A stretch of DNA of 8,804 bases from Pirellulaceae bacterium (lineage in GTDB: Bacteria > Planctomycetota > Planctomycetia > Pirellulales > Pirellulaceae). Below the pieces are notes generated by a model that was not told the origin of the DNA, ran no database searches, and worked only from the letters and a program-made list of their open reading frames with translations. Made by a program: the position numbers and the translations under genes. Below, piece after piece: positions 5,673 through 8,804 of the stretch. The first letter of the stretch is position 1; every line of letters starts with the position of its first letter. The stretch lies in assembly GCA_013002105.1 (NCBI GenBank), contig JABDKS010000495.1:1-8804 (forward strand), written 5' to 3'.

Positions 5673-6938
5673 TTATGCCCAGACTAATCCGGCGTCGCCG
5701 AGTCGTTGTTTGGTCTCGGCCATCAGGGCGTCTTCTTCGGCTTCGGTCAGGGCGACGTAGGTGACACTGAACCGCAAATAAGCTCCGGCGTCGTCCCAGG
5801 GCACCGTGACGATTCCAAACTGCTCGATCAAGTGACGCGTTGCGTCTTCGGCCGCTGCGAACGTTTCACCCGACTTCGTCCCGCTGGGTGACTTGGTGTA
5901 CAAGAAATACGTCCCGCCGGGCATTTCACATTCAAAGCCGCATTCTTTCAACGTCGCGACCAGTTTCTCCATTCTGCGTCGATACTTTGCGTTGATCTTT
6001 TTTGGAATCGAATCGTCGTCCAGGGCCGCCGCCGCCGCTTTTTGCGTGGCGATGAACTGACCACTATCACTGTTGTCTTTGACGTCACTGAATGCAGAGA
6101 CGATCCGTGGATGCCCGCAGACAAAACCCATCCGCCATCCGATCATGTCGTATCCCTTGCTCATCGAATGCACTTCGACACCCACGTCCATCGCACCGGG
6201 TGTTTGCAGAAACGAGCGCGGCTTTCCGTCGAACGTCAGCATGATGTGTGCGGCATCTTGAACCACCACAAACTCTTTCTCTTTGGCCAGTGCGACTATC
6301 TTTTCAAAGAACTCGGGAGGACAGGTTCGTCCCGTTGGTGAGTTGGGATAATTGAGCACCAACAGTTTCGCGCGGCGATAAATGTCGTCCGGTACCGAAT
6401 CTAAGTCGGGCAGGAATTCGTTTTCCGCCAATAACGGCAGCTTGAAAACGTCGCCACCGTAGTAGCGAGTGTGTGTGCCGGCGACGGGATAACCCGGAAC
6501 GGTCATCAGCGTTACGTCGCCCGGATTAATGAAACAGGCTGGCAACATCGCGTAGGCCGGCTTGCTTCCGATGCAGTGGTTGATTTGTGAATCGGGATCG
6601 AGCGTCACGCCAAAGTTCCGCTGCATAAAACGCGCAGCGGCTTCTTTGTACTCGGCAACACCGTTGTCGGCGTAACCGCGGTTTTCGACCTGGTTGATTT
6701 CACGGCCCATCACTTGGCGGACCGATTCGTCGGCCATCGCGTCGTTTTCACCGATACCGAAATCCAGCAGTTTGCGATCGGGATGATCGGCGAGCGCCTT
6801 GCGCTTGGCTCGTTTGATCTTCTCGAACTTGTAAATCTCGGTCCCTTTGCCATAGTCGGCACCACCGATTCGCTCGGCAAAGAGGGACTGAAAATAGGGG
6901 TCGGTGGCCGAAGCGTCTTCTTTGGTGGCGGTGGACAT
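5673..6938 (-). CDS. dapL: LL-diaminopimelate aminotransferase (DapL family)
   Basis: A 421-residue, PLP-dependent fold-type-I aminotransferase, close to the usual ~410 for DapL. DapL converts tetrahydrodipicolinate to LL-2,6-diaminopimelate with glutamate as amino donor, a one-step route to the precursor of lysine and peptidoglycan. The N-terminal block is characteristic: ERIGG (22-26), IYKFEKIKRAKRKA (35-48), GIGENDAMAD (61-70), ENRGYADNG (85-93). Other landmarks are GSKPA (124-128), LMTVPGYPV (144-152), NYPNSPTG (196-203), QDAAH with the PLP-contacting Asp228 (227-231), SMSKGYDMIGWRMG with the probable Schiff-base Lys261, and YLRFSV with the substrate-carboxylate Arg389. The ATG at 6938 fits the family start; no Shine-Dalgarno is visible. 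The substrate is inferred from family resemblance. It is not adjacent to other lysine genes here. Confidence 0.9.
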   Translation of the reverse strand: MSTATKEDASATDPYFQSLFAERIGGADYGKGTEIYKFEKIKRAKRKALADHPDRKLLDFGIGENDAMADESVRQVMGREINQVENRGYADNGVAEYKEAAARFMQRNFGVTLDPDSQINHCIGSKPAYAMLPACFINPGDVTLMTVPGYPVAGTHTRYYGGDVFKLPLLAENEFLPDLDSVPDDIYRRAKLLVLNYPNSPTGRTCPPEFFEKIVALAKEKEFVVVQDAAHIMLTFDGKPRSFLQTPGAMDVGVEVHSMSKGYDMIGWRMGFVCGHPRIVSAFSDVKDNSDSGQFIATQKAAAAALDDDSIPKKINAKYRRRMEKLVATLKECGFECEMPGGTYFLYTKSPSGTKSGETFAAAEDATRHLIEQFGIVTVPWDDAGAYLRFSVTYVALTEAEEDALMAETKQRLGDAGLVWA

Positions 6939-7082
6939 GAAAAAACCAAGCGTTAGGAACCAGTCAATTTTGATCTAGCAGGTTAAATCGCAGACGCCCA
7001 CGTCGGCAAGGGCCAGAGCAGCCGGAGCGGCAAAATTCAATCGGTGATGTCGGCTCGGTGCCAGTTTCGCCGACGATTCGAT

Positions 7083-7820
7083 TCAGCGATCGATTTTAGC
7101 GGGTCGCGTCGCGTGTCGTGGACTGTCCGGAGCGAGCGAGTCGTCCAGGTCACCGACCAACGGCGAACCAGTACGATTCGGCGATTGGGCAACAATCGAG
7201 TCGCCGCCAATCGATTTGGCGCCAATCGATTTGGCGCCAATCGAGTCGGCGGCTATCTGCTGTGCACGGTCGGCCCGTTTGGCCATCGGATTCAAGACGA
7301 TCATGGTGACGATCAGGCCAACGGCACCGGGGATCAATGCAAATGCCAGTGCCATGGGATCAAAGCTACTTATGAGGGCAATCGAAATCCATCCCGTCAT
7401 AAACCCACAGATTCCGCCAAAAATCCGCACCCGTCCGCCCGTCCAGCGATAAACGTGATCTCGCCTATTGGTCTTCACAACGGCCAAGTAAAACACTGGA
7501 ACGATGACGAATGCCAAGACACTTGCGATGAGCATCCCAAAGGCAAACGCCATCAGAGCCGGAATGAACAAGAAGACAACGTCGCCGCCACTTGGAACGC
7601 CCTGTCCGCCACGAAATGCGAGCGTCCCGATGGCGCCGAACACGACGACACCGAGACCAAAGACTCCACCGGATAAGGAAACGCCACCGATGGTGGTCCA
7701 AATCAGGTTGCCCGCTCCCACGGTGTCCCTGCGTGGTTTGCCGATCGGCTTGGATTGATCCTCGGCCTCAATCAAGCTCGGTGCGTACGGATTGATGTCG
7801 ACGGGAGAATCTGGTTTCAC
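7083..7820 (-). CDS. Small membrane protein with NPYAP N-terminus and repeat-built tail (function unknown)
   Basis: I do not recognise a functional family. The 245-residue product begins at GTG 7820, the only plausible start, because an in-frame TAG lies nine bases upstream. A polar N-terminus carries INPYAPS (9-15), like the NPY-x-(S)P motif near the start of many planctomycete membrane proteins. Hydrophobic segments lie at about 40-68, 81-115 (one or two passes), 132-152 and 156-178, so four to five membrane passes are likely. The tail is hydrophilic: residues 191-210 are four five-residue repeats (ADSIG, AKSIG, AKSIG, GDSIV) encoded by a 15-bp minisatellite, followed by a Pro/Asp/Arg-rich end. 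It is divergent from the histidine kinase. The gaps are 144 bases to dapL and 167 bases to the kinase start. A link to the kinase (for example as its sensor) is possible only by proximity. Confidence 0.75.
   Translation of the reverse strand: MKPDSPVDINPYAPSLIEAEDQSKPIGKPRRDTVGAGNLIWTTIGGVSLSGGVFGLGVVVFGAIGTLAFRGGQGVPSGGDVVFLFIPALMAFAFGMLIASVLAFVIVPVFYLAVVKTNRRDHVYRWTGGRVRIFGGICGFMTGWISIALISSFDPMALAFALIPGAVGLIVTMIVLNPMAKRADRAQQIAADSIGAKSIGAKSIGGDSIVAQSPNRTGSPLVGDLDDSLAPDSPRHATRPAKIDR
7191..7250. repeat. 15-bp minisatellite, four units, in coding sequence
   Basis: Units are 7191-7205, 7206-7220, 7221-7235 and 7236-7250. The two middle units are identical (GCCAATCGATTTGGC); the outer ones share CAATCGA and differ at the edges. 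The unit is nearly self-complementary around ATCGAT. Because 15 is a multiple of three, copy changes would preserve the reading frame and add or remove five residues. Confidence 0.9.
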
Positions 7821-7846
7821 AATGGAACACTATCGGGAGTAGTCGT

Positions 7847-7898
7847 CTTGTTACAGAGCGTTTCGTTAGAGAGTGGTTCGTGACGGCGCGTTTCGTAA
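7847..7898. promoter_or_regulatory. 15-bp-spaced TTCGTNA array in the divergent intergenic region
   Basis: TTCGTTA (7862-7868), TTCGTGA (7877-7883) and TTCGTAA (7892-7898) are spaced exactly 15 bases apart, with a weaker match CTTGTTA at 7847-7853 in the same phase. They lie between the GTG of the membrane-protein gene (7820) and the kinase ATG (7988). They could be repeated binding sites for a regulator of the divergent pair or the remnant of a degenerate minisatellite. A possible -10 box, TACAAT (7913-7918), lies just to the right, with only a weak -35. Confidence 0.4.
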
Positions 7899-7987
7899 CC
7901 GAGATCGTGCGATACAATCATTGTAGCTCTGCCCGAATGGCAATTGACACCTTGTGCACTCGTGATCGTCCCTGCAATCTGACAAAC

Positions 7988-8713
7988 ATGCCCGCGGCCG
8001 AAAATAACACCGATGTCGACTCGATTCGAGCCCAATATGAAGAGTTGGCGGAGTTGGCCGGATCGTTGGCACACGAGATCAAGAATCCGCTTTCGGTGAT
8101 CCACATGAACATCGAATTGTTGAGCGAGGATTTGGCAGAAATCGAGTCGCCCGGCACCCGGCGATCGCTCGACCGCGTGGACATCGTTCGACAACAGTGC
8201 GAACGGATGGAGGCGTTACTGCGAGACTTTTTGAGATTCACGCGGTTGCGAGACATCGACCTGGTGTCGGGCAATTTGAATGATCAAATCGAGACGGTCC
8301 TGCGGGCGTATCAAGCTCAGGCCGATGCCGACGGCGTCGATATTGAACGTTATCTGGATCCCGATTTGCCCGCAATCTTGATGCACAGTGATTCGCTGCA
8401 AGCGGCGCTCATGAATCTGGTCAAAAACGCGCTGGAGTCGATGGATACCGGTGGTCAATTACTCGCTCGTACGTACACGACACGCAAGAGCGTTGCGTTT
8501 GATTTGATTGATACTGGTAGCGGCGTGGATGATCATACCGTGATGCACATGTTCGAACCGTTCTACAGCACCAAGGACGGCGGTTCAGGGCTTGGGTTGC
8601 CGACCGCGCGGAAAATCATCGAAGCACACGGTGGCCGGATCAGTGTGCAGAGCGAAGTGGGCCGCGGCACCAAGTTTACGCTGGAGTTCCCCGTGCCCAA
8701 GCGAATCGGATAG
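7988..8713 (+). CDS. Soluble sensor-less histidine kinase (NtrB/ZraS-like catalytic core)
   Basis: A 241-residue two-component histidine kinase consisting of little more than the catalytic core. After a ~20-residue polar N-terminus comes the HisKA box LAGSLAHEIKNPLS (22-35), with the phosphoacceptor His29. The ATP-binding domain has the N box LVKNALESM (144-152), G1 DTGSG (175-179), F box MFEPFYSTKDGG (188-199) and G2 GSGLGL (199-204), ending AHGGRISVQSEVGRGTKFTL. No transmembrane segment, PAS, GAF or HAMP domain is visible, so it is cytoplasmic and must get its signal from a partner protein. The ATG at 7988 is preferred. Upstream in-frame starts at 7937 (ATG) and 7880 (GTG) would add 17 or 36 residues without domain character, and they overlap the regulatory-looking region. 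No response regulator is seen; one may begin just past the right edge. Confidence 0.93.
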   Translation: MPAAENNTDVDSIRAQYEELAELAGSLAHEIKNPLSVIHMNIELLSEDLAEIESPGTRRSLDRVDIVRQQCERMEALLRDFLRFTRLRDIDLVSGNLNDQIETVLRAYQAQADADGVDIERYLDPDLPAILMHSDSLQAALMNLVKNALESMDTGGQLLARTYTTRKSVAFDLIDTGSGVDDHTVMHMFEPFYSTKDGGSGLGLPTARKIIEAHGGRISVQSEVGRGTKFTLEFPVPKRIG

Positions 8714-8714
8714 T

Positions 8715-8743
8715 CCATCGTCGTTGATCGCTCCGCGATCATT
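8715..8743 (+). repeat. GATC-hairpin 3'-end repeat, copy 3 (next to the kinase stop)
   Basis: The reverse complement of these 29 bases is identical to copy 1 at 5611-5639. It begins two bases after the kinase TAG (8711-8713). Relative to its upstream gene it has the same orientation as the two copies behind dapL, with the hairpin GATCGC-TCC-GCGATC read in the mRNA 3' region. Confidence 0.85.
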
Positions 8744-8804
8744 TACGACAAGGGATTAGGTGAATTACTTTGTGGTGCTTTGATGGGTAGGGATAGGTAA
8801 TGGC

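Noticed and set aside
5607..5676. Possible CRISPR-like repeat pair (period 35)
   Set aside because: Only two tandem copies, with no spacer variety and no cas genes. A third copy sits alone 3 kb away behind another gene.
7044..7676. 210-residue plus-strand frame with NRFGA-type repeats
   Set aside because: It is the reverse of the membrane-protein gene; the repeats reflect the same minisatellite read on the other strand.
7817..8194. 125-residue open frame on the minus strand over the kinase N-terminus
   Set aside because: It is antisense to the HisKA region. Its five-residue periodicity comes from the 15-bp array in the intergenic DNA.
8800..8804. ATG at the right edge as the start of a response-regulator gene
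   Set aside because: Only five bases are available, so no coding sequence can be supported.

Overview
The window looks like chromosomal DNA from a planctomycete of the Rhodopirellula/Pirellulaceae kind. This is an inference from moderate GC content, scarce Shine-Dalgarno sequences, a DapL-type aminotransferase, an NPYAP-type N-terminus on a small membrane protein, and short GATC-rich repeats directly behind genes. I see no phage, insertion sequence, CRISPR array or RNA gene.

Positions 1-5098 hold six genes, all on the minus strand, that read as one operon. In transcription order they are: a fused siroheme-pathway enzyme (uroporphyrinogen-III methyltransferase plus uroporphyrinogen-III synthase), a small carboxymuconolactone-decarboxylase-family protein without the usual redox cysteines, mobA, moeA, a Tat-exported four-cluster iron-sulfur protein, and the N-terminal 140 residues of a Tat-exported, probably lipid-anchored molybdopterin oxidoreductase that runs off the left edge. 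Two junctions are 4-base GTGA stop/start overlaps. The block therefore combines an exported molybdoenzyme and its electron-transfer subunit, two late steps of molybdenum cofactor assembly, and the tetrapyrrole branch to siroheme. The substrate of the molybdoenzyme cannot be read from the part present.

Positions 5232-5675 hold rpsT (ribosomal protein S20) on the plus strand, a strong bidirectional terminator, a perfect palindrome and two copies of a hairpin repeat. From 5673 to 6938 is a minus-strand LL-diaminopimelate aminotransferase gene (lysine/peptidoglycan precursor pathway), convergent with rpsT.

Positions 7083-7820 encode an unrecognised small membrane protein whose C-terminus is built from a 15-bp minisatellite. 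It is divergent from a soluble histidine kinase (7988-8713) that has no visible sensor domain. Motifs spaced exactly 15 bp apart lie between the two genes. A third copy of the hairpin repeat follows the kinase stop codon, in the same orientation relative to its gene as the copies behind dapL. The last ~60 bases hold no gene, apart from a possible ATG at 8800.

Most of the window is ordinary metabolism. The points most worth following up are the Cys-to-His change in one iron-sulfur motif, the cysteine-less CMD protein coupled to mobA, the stop-codon-linked repeat, and the 15-bp array.
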